DNA from: Lepidurus packardi
Lineage: Eukaryota; Arthropoda; Branchiopoda; Notostraca; Triopsidae
Direction of reading: 5' to 3'
NCBI GenBank assembly: GCA_023053545.1
Contig: JAKZAN010000004.1
Coordinates: 5,456,001 to 5,520,000, forward strand
Length of the DNA: 64,000 bases
Of this stretch, positions 10,501-22,374 are shown piece after piece. The position numbers were made by a program, and so were the translations under genes. The notes beneath the pieces were generated by a model. The model searched no databases and had not been told where the DNA came from. It saw only the letters and a list, made by a program, of their open reading frames with translations. Position 1 is the first letter of the stretch. The number at the start of each line of letters is the position of its first letter.

Positions 10501-12846
10501 GTGCACTGAGAGAAGTAGTAGAATCCGATTGAGGATGTTCGGGTTGAATTTTTGCATAGAACCGAGCGTCGACGGCTAATTTTCGGGCCGTTTCCCGCTC
10601 TTTGTCTCTCTGGATAATTTCGGCGGCTTCGCGATCCAGTTCGCTAATATTAGCCAGCAAGGAACGCCGTTTGACTTCATTTTTCTTGGCATCGCCCGTA
10701 CTTTCCAACGAGCGTAGCAGCGGCCGGGGACTGTAATAGTCCTTGCTGTTCATGGCACTGGTGGGTGGTACAGCCTTCTCACTCATGCTCATAAATACAC
10801 TTCGTCTGTATGGCATGTCTACCAGAATTTCTTCGTAATTCCTACTTGACTTCTTCTTGGGTTTCTCAGACAGCGGTACTTCTTTCTTTACACAAGACAA
10901 CGCGGCATTGCGCTTATACCAGGGCTTCAATGGTAACGTCAAACGATGCTCTTGGTTCTGGGAATTTGTTGCGGATTCCGGTACACGAACTCGCTCAGTG
11001 ACTGGCGTCAGCATCCCGCGTTCGAGCTTTAAAATATCGTTACGAGGACAAGATGGTTCATAGACGTCATTTTGAATGGGCATGTTTGAATGGGCATTAG
11101 ACCGGGAAGGGTCTGTCTGATCCTGCGGCGCCACAGGAGCTTCAGTTGTGTTCATTTTACGATCATACCATTGTCCTTTTGTTTCGGACGGGCAATTCTT
11201 GTTCAGGTCGTTAAAAGCGACCGTATCGGTGGTGTTTTTGCGCTGTAAGCTTGTAAAACGCATAACAGTGGCAGCCGGTTCCGAGGGTGTAACGCAAGAC
11301 CGCGATCGAAGTCCGCGGTTCACGACTGGTGGCGAAGGCGCACGGCGTTTTCCACGCACGTGAACCAAGCCTGAGGCGGCCGAACCAGAATCGGAAACGA
11401 CACTATTGAGCCTACGCGACATTCCATTAACGAAGGCCTCACTGCGCTCAGGATTGCCTTGAGTACTGCGAATCTCCACGTACGCACTCAATCGTGGGCT
11501 CAGCGATCGCTGTCGATGGATGCCTCCGTTCAAACTGGCGCCTGACAGCGGGGGTGGAGGCGCGGGTCGTTTCTTCCGACTGGGAAAAGAACCGCGCGAA
11601 ACGACCGACACCCGATTGCTACCCTGCTCCTCTATCTCTACTTTTGAAGGAGCAGATAAAGTTTTCTTGACACTGGAGTTAGTTGGAGTCAGTTCTTCAC
11701 TACTGATATGCAAACCGTACTTCTTGCGCAAGAGTAGGTCCGTTTGCGCGTTCGGAGGGACGCCTCCTATGGCACTGTTCGCACTGGCCGCTTTCGGACA
11801 CTTGGCCATTTTCTTCTGACGACGCGGCGAGTGTAAGAACGCGAAACTACTGGCTGTACTCAGCGTTGAGTTCACGCTACTGTTACTGCCGAGGACTCGC
11901 CCGTTTTGCGTTACAGATAACCTACCACTTCGTATATCCGGACTGGTTTGCGCCGACCGCGCTTCATGGTCGAGACAAGTCAAGGCCGCCGAAGCCGTCG
12001 CCGCCTCGTCTCCTGCTGGTCGCTCTTGTTGCTGTTGCGACTGTTGAACAGCTTTGGTTCGCCGAAACCAGCGAAAGAGAGAGGCCAGCCCAACGCTTTC
12101 TCGCTGATGTGTCATTTCTTGGACCACGGTATTCAAGGAAGAGTCTGAACTCGAAATGTCGGTATGGGGATGATGATGGTTAAAATGAGTCAGACCGTTA
12201 TTTCTGCCACTAGCTGTCGGGGAATAGTACTGGTGCTTGCGATGGGCAGTGGGCGTCAGATGGGTATCGGACATATTCTTGGTAAGTGGGAACTGATTGC
12301 GTCCGTGCCGCACTGCATCAAGGAAATCCGCGTGCAAGTCCTCACTATTCCCTGCGCGCTGCTGCTGCGCACTAGGACTTCGCAAGGTAGAAGCATCCCC
12401 TGCATCGGATTGGCAAGTATTCGCATCGATTTCTCGTACTTTTTTTTCAGGAATCATAATTACTGATGGCTGAGGAGGCTCGCTCCCGAAGTTTTGTTTT
12501 ATATTACCACTTTCAGTCGTTCGGAACTTAGCACGCACACCAAAGCTGCCTCCTGGGGCTTTGAATTATCACAGTTTCACAATTATGAAAATTAGCGGGA
12601 AATTAATTCTTCACGGATACTACTGATTCCTTCGGGTGCCTGTGAAGGGGCGAATAGAAGAGAGGAATGGTGCATGAGCGGCCTCGCACGCATTTATTTT
12701 GGACATGATGGATATTGATTGGAAAATTCCCTCCTATTGAGGGCTATGAATATCATCGAACCCATGCAACCTTTCTGCAAGCTCTCTAATTAAATACATG
12801 ATCAGATTTCCTGAGACTCACCTGGGCCGAAAGCACATGGTTCCAT
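4554..12846 (-). CDS. RBCK1: HOIL-1-like (RBCK1) RBR E3 ubiquitin ligase, giant form
   Basis: Thirteen coding exons: 12822-12846, 8597-12552, 8422-8536, 7248-8142, 6947-7179, 6734-6887, 6560-6669, 6344-6495, 5333-5611, 5097-5276, 4910-5008, 4705-4848, 4554-4634. They sum to 6423 nt, about 2140 residues. In order: a long disordered, Ser/Pro-rich N-terminus; an NZF finger near residue 910-940 ([11 protein letters not shown]...WCEAC); a Leu/Ala helix near 1372-1400 resembling the LUBAC-tethering helix; a ubiquitin-like domain near 1668-1740 ([11 protein letters not shown]); a second NZF near 1830-1860 ([11 protein letters not shown]); then RING1 (CPVCFMEVP), IBR ([19 protein letters not shown]) and RING2 ([16 protein letters not shown]). 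The GCDW cysteine of RING2 matches the catalytic cysteine of HOIL-1, and the chain ends NYCH as in HOIL-1. Human HOIL-1 is about 510 residues with one NZF and acts in the linear-ubiquitin complex LUBAC. Start: the ATG at 12846 gives a phase-correct join into the big exon; the first exon is the least certain. Confidence 0.88.
5612..6343 (-). other. 732-bp intron of the HOIL-1-like gene
   Basis: This is the longest intron of the gene, between the NZF2 and RING1 exons; most others are 54-72 bp. Splicing straight across it is in phase and gives a plausible linker. I looked for a hidden exon around 5680-5840, which has splice-like signals, but every reading frame there stops, so I treat the stretch as intron. 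No repeat was recognised. Confidence 0.5.
8275..8336. repeat. Two abutting perfect palindromes in an intron
   Basis: Palindrome 1 is 8275-8308: a 34-bp perfect inverted repeat centred between 8291 and 8292, with core GTGACGTACGTCAC. Palindrome 2 is 8305-8336: a 32-bp perfect inverted repeat centred between 8320 and 8321, with core CTGCTTACGTAAGCAG. They share four bases. Neither has a spacer, so each could extrude as a cruciform or fold as an RNA hairpin. Both lie in the intron between the exons 8142 and 8422 of the HOIL-1-like gene. Confidence 0.9.
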
Positions 12847-15800
12847 TCCGGATTCCAGCGACTGTTTCTCCGAAGAGGATGGGATGCAGAAGAAGAATAT
12901 GAACACGAAGAAGACACTGAAGATGGATTAGACATCCTTGACCATACAAGCACCCTGACCACAACAAGAGAAAAGAAACAATGACCTTAATTAACGGAAA
13001 CTGGTTGTAACATGGCTGGGCTACACGGTAAAAAGCATCCTTAACAAAAACACTGTACAAATCAACCTTTTTTCTTTTTTTTTGCCTTCTGTTGGCACAC
13101 GTCCCTGTACGCCAAGCTCGTAAAATCGTGATGTCATCTGCTATAGCATGTGTAACCAAACAAGGCAACCCAATTACCTTAAACACTGAGCTTGGATGCC
13201 TTCCCTATAGTCCCAGGATATGGGTCACGATAGGCTGACCTCCCTCCGAATATAAAATAAAACAAAAAAGCGTCGAAAAATGTTGTCATTCACACCGGAA
13301 ATGCACATCAAGTATATACGCATAGACAGCGAGAGAATAGAAGCTGTGCCATGCAGAAATTTATGGACCACTATAAACCAGAATCACTGTCCGCGTCAAA
13401 GAGCTCTCGTGCTCGGCACATCATCAGGGGCGTTTTTTAGCCACTAATATAGGTTTTTAACATAAAACTGCGCTAAATTTCAATACACAAACAATAGTAA
13501 AAAAAACTCCAAATAGGGATTTCGTGGTATGGTATAAAGGAGACATGCATGCACATGCACACGCGAAGTAACAAGCCAGTGCCGTCAGTGCCAGCCAATA
13601 GTTGGGAGAAAGGACGGCGCGGTGCTAGCCAAAGATAGCCCCAGCTCCCGGGTCCCGGAGTTAATTATATCTGGTAGGAAAAGACTTGCACATAACACTC
13701 ATTTCAAACACAACGAGCACGACGAGACTTGAAACGAACAGGAAATTCAAGATAAACACTTTTCCATGTGACGTACTGTACAAAGGCTCCAAAAAGCAAG
13801 TACTGGATCCCAGTAATATTCACTTTCCTCTCTTCCGAACTCTCTTCGATCCTCTCGTCGATCAAGTCGAAGGATGTTTCAAACGCTGCTGGTTAATCAC
13901 AAGTCACCTGATTTTTATTCACCTTACGGGTTTTCGAAAGATTGTTTATACCCTTAACTAAAAGGCTTACGCATTTAAAAGCCTTTAACATTTCAATTTT
14001 TTTTTTATCTTTTTTATTGTTATTTTATTAATCTAAAAAGGTGAAAAAAAAAGATTGATAACCACATATAGGAAAGACAGGTTTTGTTATTTTAAAAAAA
14101 AAAATTTGGGGGGGAACCAGGCACCCAGATTTGCATGCTAATCAGAGGAATATTCATCAATTATAACGACGAGGACAGGGGGGACTCTTTTGTTGGTTTT
14201 GTCCTTGATGACGAGAGATTGAAGCTTTAACTGCTGCTATATAAAGGACACTGTATACTGTATATAACGATCCGAATAACCAGCTACTGGGAGATGTAGT
14301 GAATAAAGATAGCATCAGGGTCACGCGCTTTGTCTCTTCTAGGCTATTAGCTAAACACCTCTACTTCAACTGCTGTCGTTTTCCTCCGAAAGTCCGAAGT
14401 CTATTCGACTTCGGACTGCATGCTACTTTGACTCATTTACATAAAAAAAAGCACAGAAAGGAGTTCTTCTTGACTGAGCTGGCTGGCACTAGGTTTTGGT
14501 ATGCAGAAGAGGGAAACAAACGCTCATCGGCAGATCCACGGGAGGTGGAAACGCACTTAGGGTAAAAGAAGCATCTACATGAACCTGAGCGATTTGCTAA
14601 AACTTGTATATGGCGTATCATACAACGACGACCCGTTACGCAACCCGAAAACCGTGGGGGAATCCTTTTTAATGTACAATACACACGACACACGACATCT
14701 GGAACACTATCCCACCTTTCCACGGATCAACGTTGGATTAAAATGGTCCTTAAAAACAGTCCGTTATTCCCTTTTTTGTCAACTCTCTCCTTATCTTTCC
14801 AACATCAAAAGGACGCCAAGTCTTGCGTGTTAATGGTGTCTAATTAGTCGGATAGATATAAAAAAATGGCATTCAATAATGACAAAAACTCAGCTGCCCC
14901 CCTCCCCAAAAAAAATAATAAAAAAAAATTGAGAAACCGTGGTTGCTGACTAAATGGCAAGGTATCTACATACTACCAACGCTTTTGACTAGAAAAAGTA
15001 AAAAAAGAAAATACCAATTGTTAATCCGCGCACGTTCCGCTTACGGTTCCACGCTCCGTGAGCTGACCATCGCACGCTTGCACTTAAAAAATAAATCTAT
15101 TGCCAATTTTGCTAGTCCGGGGTTTCGGAGGTTATGTATATTTTTTGACACGACACGAATCACACAGATCTTTTTAAGTATTAATGTGGTGCATAAAAAG
15201 CTTAACAGAGTTTAAGACAGGAATACGCAACACCACACCTTTGCATGTCCATGTCTGAGTTACAACTAAAGTAAGAGGGCGGCTGGCGCCAAATATTACG
15301 TCCAACCATGGTAGGGCCATCGCTTTCTCTGGTCTTCGTGCATAATCTGTCGGGTTCCCGCATCCCCACATATCCCACCCCAGTTATACTTTGCATTGCA
15401 GAATCTGAACGAGATGTAGGGTATGCTAACTTTTTAGAACAGTGGTCTGCTTGTTTTCCCAACCCCCGCTAAGAAGGGGCGGAGCGAAGCAATTAATATG
15501 ATCCCAAACGTTGGAAAAAGTGTCAGACAGAAAACAGCTGCCTTGATAATGGCCGACTTGTAACTGGCAGCCAGGAAATGCTAAATGCAAAGCGAGAGAC
15601 AAAACGAGAAACAAGAAAAAGAACAACCGGCCAAAAAGGACGCTTGTCAAGGAAAACCACTTCTATATAGTAAAAGACTTCAATCTACTACAATTTTGGT
15701 ATTACACAGGACAACATATATATTTTTCTTTTAATTAAGGGGAAAAACTGAAAAGAAACAGTACAGTGAACATAAGATTGCAAAAGTGGTACATACTATA

Positions 15801-16346
15801 CAGTAAAGGCAAACGTGTACATTTGGCCTTTAGCAAGTGCAGTAAACTGAACACGGAACAAAATTGATACATTTCTGTTCCACGCAGGTACTCGAAAACT
15901 TTCTATCAAAGGTCTTGATCTTTTACAGGGAGGGATAATGAATCATTTGGTCAACTCGAACGATAAAAATTTGTACCATCTATTTCTCCATTTGTCAGTC
16001 CTTCAAATCAGTTTTACCCAAAAAGACGAAAGAATATATTTATATTTGTAAATCACATATTTTCTACCTAAACTTGGACCTCACATACGTTACGTGAAAC
16101 ACTGAATTTTTCTTGGCTATAACATGAGAATGCCTGTTTTTGCAAAAAAATCAAGGTACAAGGCTAAACTATCAAAAAATCATACAATTTAAATAAAGCA
16201 GGCTAAAATACTGGGTTAAGGATGTCATTTCTTAAAAGCTATAAATGTGAACCGAAACGTGTCTTCTGTGTAGTTTGCAAACGGAAAAGATTAACGTAAA
16301 GGAAAATAAACATTACAAGATATGTCCCAAGCATTTTACACGACTT
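12847..16346. other. 3.5-kb gene-free interval between HOIL-1-like gene and MAF1
   Basis: I see no convincing coding exon on either strand. The stretch should hold the promoter and 5' UTR of the HOIL-1-like gene (transcribed leftwards from about 12.85 kb) and the 3' UTR of MAF1 (ending at 16347). Short ORFs such as 15426-15650 (-) have a hydrophobic N-terminus but no family resemblance or splice support. A short perfect stem-loop lies at 14391-14417 and is listed separately. Confidence 0.5.
14391..14417. repeat. 10-bp perfect stem-loop
   Basis: AGTCCGAAGT, a 7-base spacer, then ACTTCGGACT form a perfect 10-bp stem. The stem sits in the gene-free interval, so a transcribed hairpin in the 3' UTR of MAF1 or the upstream region of the HOIL-1-like gene is possible. 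No function is assigned. Confidence 0.7.
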
Positions 16347-18024
16347 TTACAGTCCGTCAAAGTAATCTTCTTCCATGACATCACTCGCAATGCCCGAGTC
16401 GTAGTTGCTGGGACTGGAATTGATGAAAAGGAAAGCGAAAAGATTAGTAAACAAAAATAAATTAATTAATTCAGTTGTAAAAATAAATAAACTCAATTGT
16501 GAAAATAAACAAAAAACAAAATATTTTGAGGTTAACTATGAAGGTGGCCGGTTTTTACTTGACAGCACGGCAGGTGAAGAAGACAATACGCTTCAAGCGT
16601 CGATTGTAGAAGAAGTAATTGAATGACCATAAGCACCCATCTTCCCCAAAAGGATCCGATGCCAAATCTGGATTGTAACTGTAATGAAAAGGAAAAGAAG
16701 GTTTAGAAACACGCTCATGAACCTTTTCCTATGGGGGTTACTACTCAAGAGGGATAAAAAGACAGCGGTTTACCTGTAGATATCGCACTCCTTGAGGCAG
16801 ATCTCTTCGTCGATAGCCGACCATAATTGGCTCCGGAGTTTGGCATTATATTGATCTCCTGCCGCGGCGCTTAAATTGTTATCCACGTTATTCATAACCC
16901 ACTAAAAGTGAAGAGAATACACAAAAATATAACTAAGTAAAATCGTTAACCCAAGTTAACCTAACTAAGTTAACCCAAAAAACTTACTTGCATGGATGGC
17001 TCGCGGCTAAATTCCTCGCTGGATGCATGCGAGAAATCGTAATCGGGATGAAACGCAGCGTTTAGCGTAGCGATGAGATAAAATAAGGTTTTCCGACTAA
17101 TTGTGTCACATAAAGGGCCTTCTTCATCCCCCGAAATACTACGGCTATGAAAACAGTAAACACAAACCCAACGATTAATTATATAAGATATAATTATATA
17201 GAACGTAAAGGTGTAATGGTAACCCATGGCGGGATTACCTGTAATAACCCCCGACTGTGGGGCTGTTGGGCGACACGCCCAGCACCGAAGGTGCAGCCAG
17301 CGCTTGAAGATCATGCGGCGTTAAACCTTGCTCAGAATTATTAAAACGCTTGTATAACTGCTTGTCCGTTCCGGCCAATTTGCATGAATAGCTTTCAATC
17401 CTGTAATAAACAAGCAAGAAAATACGCGTTAGTGGCGGGACACGCGTTCTTACAAAAACCAAATGGGACCCAAGTTCCTCCGAAAAATGTTCTATTAAAA
17501 AAATTTGGCTCGAACCCAACGTCGTCTCAACGCTCCTTTTAGCAACTGCGCAAACACCAATTTCTTCGAATTCCGGCGCGATAAGTATCGAATAAGAAAT
17601 ACTAAAAATTACTAAAATTCCGCGTTGATATGCTAAAATTTTTTTATTCATAGCCTATAAGTAGATAAAAGGTCCATTTTGACTTTCACTGTCGAATGTA
17701 ATTCCAAACTCGCTAAAAGTTTCCATCAGAATTCTTTGCATAGCAACAGAGGAATACCCCAAAAGGAGTAAAAGGCGGAGTCCTTGGCCTACCTTTCCCA
17801 TTATTTGCAAATTACTTAGAGCGTCTTCACTAAAGCTCGCCAAACAAAAACAGGAGGCAAGTCTGTTGTAAACACAGGTATGCCTATTTCTTTTTACTGC
17901 AATGAGTTTAAATAACAATAAAATAATGAAAATTACGTTACCTCCCAATAATATTGCAGTCTCCAGTAGAGATTGTCAATGCAGAGTTTATGGCTTCGAA
18001 ACGGCTACTTTCAAGGAGCTTCAT
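16347..18024 (-). CDS. MAF1: MAF1, repressor of RNA polymerase III
   Basis: Six exons: 17942-18024, 17239-17400, 16988-17144, 16774-16901, 16559-16678, 16347-16413. They total 717 nt, 238 residues (human MAF1 is 256). The start [16 protein letters not shown] is the conserved MAF1 N-terminus. It is followed by the A-box signature [15 protein letters not shown], then [17 protein letters not shown], the helix around [18 protein letters not shown], and the B/C-box [21 protein letters not shown] and [18 protein letters not shown]. The serine-rich linker before the second half is short. The tail is acidic (EEDYFDG). MAF1 binds Pol III when dephosphorylated under stress or starvation and stops transcription of tRNA and 5S genes. 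All splice sites used are GT-AG and introns are short. Confidence 0.96.
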
Positions 18025-19527
18025 TGTTAAGGGTTTTCTGTGTAACTGTTTTTTACACATAAATTTCCAAGGAACTAAGTCTTGAGCGTATACGAAGAAT
18101 TACACCTCCGAATCAACCTCTTTGTTCATTTCATATTATCGAATTACTTGCTCAGTATACAACAGTTTCTAATCACACTTCTTGGGTGGCGAGAGATTCC
18201 TTTTTGTCTCGGAATACTTGACAAACACATGACACTGAAGCGACTACTATAACTAAACCGTCTAAGGTCACAGTTTATTGTGAAACACGGCGAATTTTCA
18301 AACCGTGCCTCTTCCAAATGCATTCCTCCCCAAGAAAAACGGGCGCAAAGAAAGGTTTTTATCAGGAGGCCAAGGCACAGTTTTGCAGGAAATACGAATA
18401 AGTCTTCAAACGTCGAGGCTCGGCTTTTACTCACTCTTTTCTTACGCAGAGCACAAAAAATGCACTCTTCTACTTCTAGCTAATTTGCGTTTACCAGCAA
18501 ACCAAACAAAGCACACAAAGGAAGCGTTCTGACGTTATGATGGGCGTTTCTGTTGTTGACGCATGAAAACGGTTTTCTGGAACGTCACTCCTATTGGGCA
18601 GTTCCTAGGTAACTGCTGCGCATGCGTCGCTATTCCGGCGCTTTATTTGAAATGTTAGTTTAAAAGACGACAACAATGAATGTCTTCGTTTCTTAAGTTC
18701 TTTCCGTTTACTCAGAAGGCCTTGTCTTCATGTTAAATACAGAAACAAGCTATGTTACACCTAGCCAAATTTTTAAATATTGCTGCCCGGGAGGAGCACA
18801 AAAGAACAAAAGGAATCGCAGAAAGGTTTTTAGTTGCGGCAATAGATATACCCAAAACTGTGCGCAGAAAGAAACAGAAAATATTGTTTTTCCAAGACTG
18901 TCTGTACGAAATTTCGCAACTCAACGGTAAAAAAAAGAATGCAAAGGAAAGCCTAGTTTACACAAATTGTCTTCGTTTCGGGACAGATGATTAGGTCTAC
19001 TTTGCTTTGTTGGTAGTTCTTTGCTAGCTGGGATTGACGGGGGAAACCCTATCACATAACAGACCGTCAAGGTCTCAAACTCCTTTATGTTTTAAAAAGG
19101 GGCGCTGGACACAGTTTAACAAGGGAGAATACAGTAGGGGGGACAGGGAAACAGGGAGAAGATTTTAAGTTTAAGGTTGTATCCGTCATCGTTTGCATTT
19201 CCGTTTTTGAAAAATCTAAACTCAATCGATGCACCCCACTCTTCCCTTTCTTGTCTTGTTTTCTTTTCCTTTCTCGTTCTAAAAACTCCCCAATGCGTCT
19301 CAGCTGCCATTGGCCATCTCTTGCTTCTCTTTTCACGCAACACTGGGATCTCACCATTGCAAATGCTAATAAACCGTAAGTTCATTAGCTTCTACCCTTT
19401 CGACTTCCACTCCTCCAGCTCTGGCATTCCACAATCCAGCCTTTCACCTCACTGCGAGCAATACAAACTATGGTCCACGGCGGGGGGGATGCGGAGTTGG
19501 AGTTTGAAAGATGAAACAGGCACACAA
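18025..19527. other. 1.5-kb interval between MAF1 and dynein LIC
   Basis: No coding exon was recognised. It should contain the MAF1 promoter (near 18.0-18.6 kb) and the 3' UTR of the dynein gene (near 19.5 kb). A TGCGCATGCG motif near 18617, resembling an NRF1 site, and a nearby TGACGT motif are the only suggestive regulatory sequences; their use is inference. Confidence 0.4.
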
Positions 19528-21965
19528 TCAACACTCCGAGGAATCCACTGAGTTGGGAGGGGTCAGCCGTGCTCGAGATAGCCTTTCCAACTCCGCAGCC
19601 GCCATAGTTTTGTCCAATGGTCGATTTAGTCCCTCTGGACCCGTGACTGTGGCAGCTGCAGCTTGCACCGCGGCACGATCTAGCATAAACGCTTGTTAAA
19701 GCCGAAAAGATACAAGAAAAATACACGTTTAATTAATCAAAACACGCACTACCTGCCGAATGTAATGGCATGGCAGGTCCGGTACTGTTTTTCTTTAGCA
19801 AAGAGTTGAAGAAATTGGCTAGCACGCCCTCTGAGGTTCCAGTCGTGCCTACTTTGTTACCGTCAATCTACAGAAGTGAAACCGTAAGGTTAGGTGACAG
19901 CCAAGTTTAGGAAATATGGACCTTTTTGGGTGAGCCTAGGGAATTGGGTGAAGTGTTAGGCCCAGAAGTCCTTCGTTCCGCCTTCGGTACACCTGAAGAA
20001 GGTCGAGAAGGCGCAGAGCCTGCAGAAACCATGGGAGAAGTACCCACTCCATCTGTTTTAGCAATACCAGGGGGCGTAGCTGCAGCTACTGGTGTTGACT
20101 GCTGTAATAATTGGAGCTGACGGCTCAAAAATGCTTGTTCCTCGTCGGCTTGTACTTCAAGTTCACGAGGTGCAGCCTATTTAAAAAAAAATCGAAGAAA
20201 TACGTGGAAGTAATGAATCTTCCATCAAAAGTTCCTTCTACCTTTCGAGCAACTGGTCTGACAATAACGTCGGTATAGTCGTCATCTGGTTTCATACTAT
20301 GCATGTTTTCATAGAGAATACTAATCTTCTTTTCGTTATCCCATCCGGCAGGACTGAATGGCAGACAAAAACAGGTTAGACAACGTGGGAGAAAACAAAA
20401 AGTCAGAAGTCAATAGAGCTTACATGAACACAGCGTCCTTTTCAACCACTAAAGCTGGTGTACGAAAAACAAAACCATATATCCGGTGAACGAGATACTT
20501 GTAGAGCAGATCACAATTTTTGTCTTCTTTGACCGAGGTGTAAAACAATGCAGCACCGTATGTAAGACAAAACTTGCGAATGTGTTGTTGAATGAAATCC
20601 AGGTGTTCGTCTTTGTAATCCATATCCTTTTCCAAAGTCGCAATGTAGTCCGTCTGTAATATACAATAAAAGAAGAAATTACAACAGTCGTGTTTTTCTA
20701 AACATTTTCAGTTCAGAAATTTTTTAGTTGGCGCTTACTTTCGTGACTACGACAACTAAATCTAATCCCAGATTTCGAGATAACACACCATCAGCTAAAG
20801 GCAATACGGCATCATCGTCATCCAATGCTTTGGATGTTCTTCTCATAGACGCCGACAAATCCAGTTCATCTCCTGGTTCGATGTAGTCATGCCATCGTTT
20901 CGCGGATTTATGTTGGTACTCTTTGACAGTGTCGGATGAAAGCGGAAGTCGGTCGATGTGGTCTTGAAGTAAAGATGCCCACGCTTGCAGCTGATCCATT
21001 ATACCCCATGGAGAGGTGAAGGAGACTGATAGCATAACCAAAGTGTGGGGATATGTTTCAGTTGTGAGGGCATAGTCTAAAAGGTGTGCTTGGCTAGGGT
21101 CTCCATCTAAAAGCCAGACCGAGAGTTGTGTGTGGTCTAGTTTCCAAAGTAGCATTAATCGAAAAAGTTTCGAAAAGAATCAATACAATTTAAATTATTA
21201 CCGTCTCTATATTCGTCTCGGACGTCGATGTACGCATATTCCAAGCCATAGCCTTTCTTCGGGTCTTCTATGCCTTGCAATTTGGCAATGAGTGTGGTTT
21301 TACCAGACTCGCGATCACCTATAAGATAGACATAAATTCCAAAGAAATGATACTAGAGCTTCAAATTATTACCAAGTAAAATTATGCTTTTGTTAGAAGG
21401 TAGCTTGTTGGTACCCCTGGTTTGGACTTCTCCCAAGATACAGGCCCTAGAGGTGGAAAGGAGAAAAGAACAGTTAAAAGAATCCGCTCTTTATAACTCT
21501 CCTACAGATAAATACCAAAAGAATCCTATACCATTTCCGTACCTTAAGGCACCTGCGTGGGAAGTATTAACTTGACAGACTCGTAAGCTTTACTAAACAT
21601 TAAAATGTTTCGCTCATAATCTCATATGCAAGCTGCAGAATTTGGCTAGATAGTATCCGGGAACATATACAGTTTTAAAGAACAACAAGCGCAAAAGAAC
21701 GTGGTTAGCCAGGTGCTAATCGGAGAAAATGAAAGGCGAAAGCTGGGAATTCTTGGGTGTGAGTCACACCCACACCACCCACAACAACAGCAATCAATTT
21801 TTTAAATTTTTTTTAAACAAATACTTATGTAGGTTAATTTTTAATGACGTGACTTGACATGTCACTTTCATATTTTTAAACTTACCAAAGGTTTTCTTTA
21901 TCGGTTTCATCTTTTTCTTCTTTAGGCCCGGTCACTGCCCGTCTCTCCCCAACGAGCGCCATCAT
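19528..21965 (-). CDS. DYNC1LI: Cytoplasmic dynein 1 light intermediate chain
   Basis: Nine exons: 21886-21965, 21373-21446, 21202-21318, 20739-21136, 20424-20653, 20242-20353, 19922-20176, 19753-19867, 19528-19691, in frame for 514 residues. The N-terminal part is the Ras-like G domain: ENLWACILGEV, then [18 protein letters not shown] (P-loop GDRESGKT), [34 protein letters not shown] and EKDAVFIPAGWDN. The C-terminal half is the disordered adaptor-binding region, keeping the helix [14 protein letters not shown] that contacts BICD/Hook-type adaptors. The protein links the dynein motor to cargo adaptors. The donor after 19922 is gtccat, an unusual but GT-starting site. Invertebrates usually have one such gene, so I do not choose between vertebrate LI1 and LI2. 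The start could be either of two adjacent ATGs, at 21965 or 21962. Confidence 0.96.
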
Positions 21966-22374
21966 TGTAATTCAACTCCGCCATCTATCCATTTAGAGCG
22001 CAACCACAAATTTTTAACAATTTTGCGGGAGTTTCTGTATCTTGAAAAAATGGAAAATTAATTTTTGGACTTAACTAGTTGCATTGCAATTAAGAATTCC
22101 CAAGTCTATTTATTTATTGAAGCATCGTATAATAACTTCATTTGGTAGAAATACCATACCATTTCGCTTCTCACCAAGTGTTGGAAGATCTCACAGCGAA
22201 AGGTCCCAGAATTGGTCCATTCCGAAGCGCTAAAACCAATCACATATCTTTCGCTACCGGCAATATAATTGATGAAAAAGTTAAATGCTTTTTCTTTTGT
22301 AAATTTCTCTTGTATATATGTATATCAGTGTAAGAATTTCGAGTTAAATAGATGGGATTATATAATACATGCGT
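21966..22374. other. 410-bp intergenic, promoter of dynein LIC
   Basis: Contains the upstream region of the dynein gene and the 3' end region of GFOD. No gene and no named motif were recognised. Confidence 0.4.

Noticed and set aside
15426..15650. Secreted-protein-like ORF on the minus strand
   Set aside because: A hydrophobic start only; no conserved motif or splice support.
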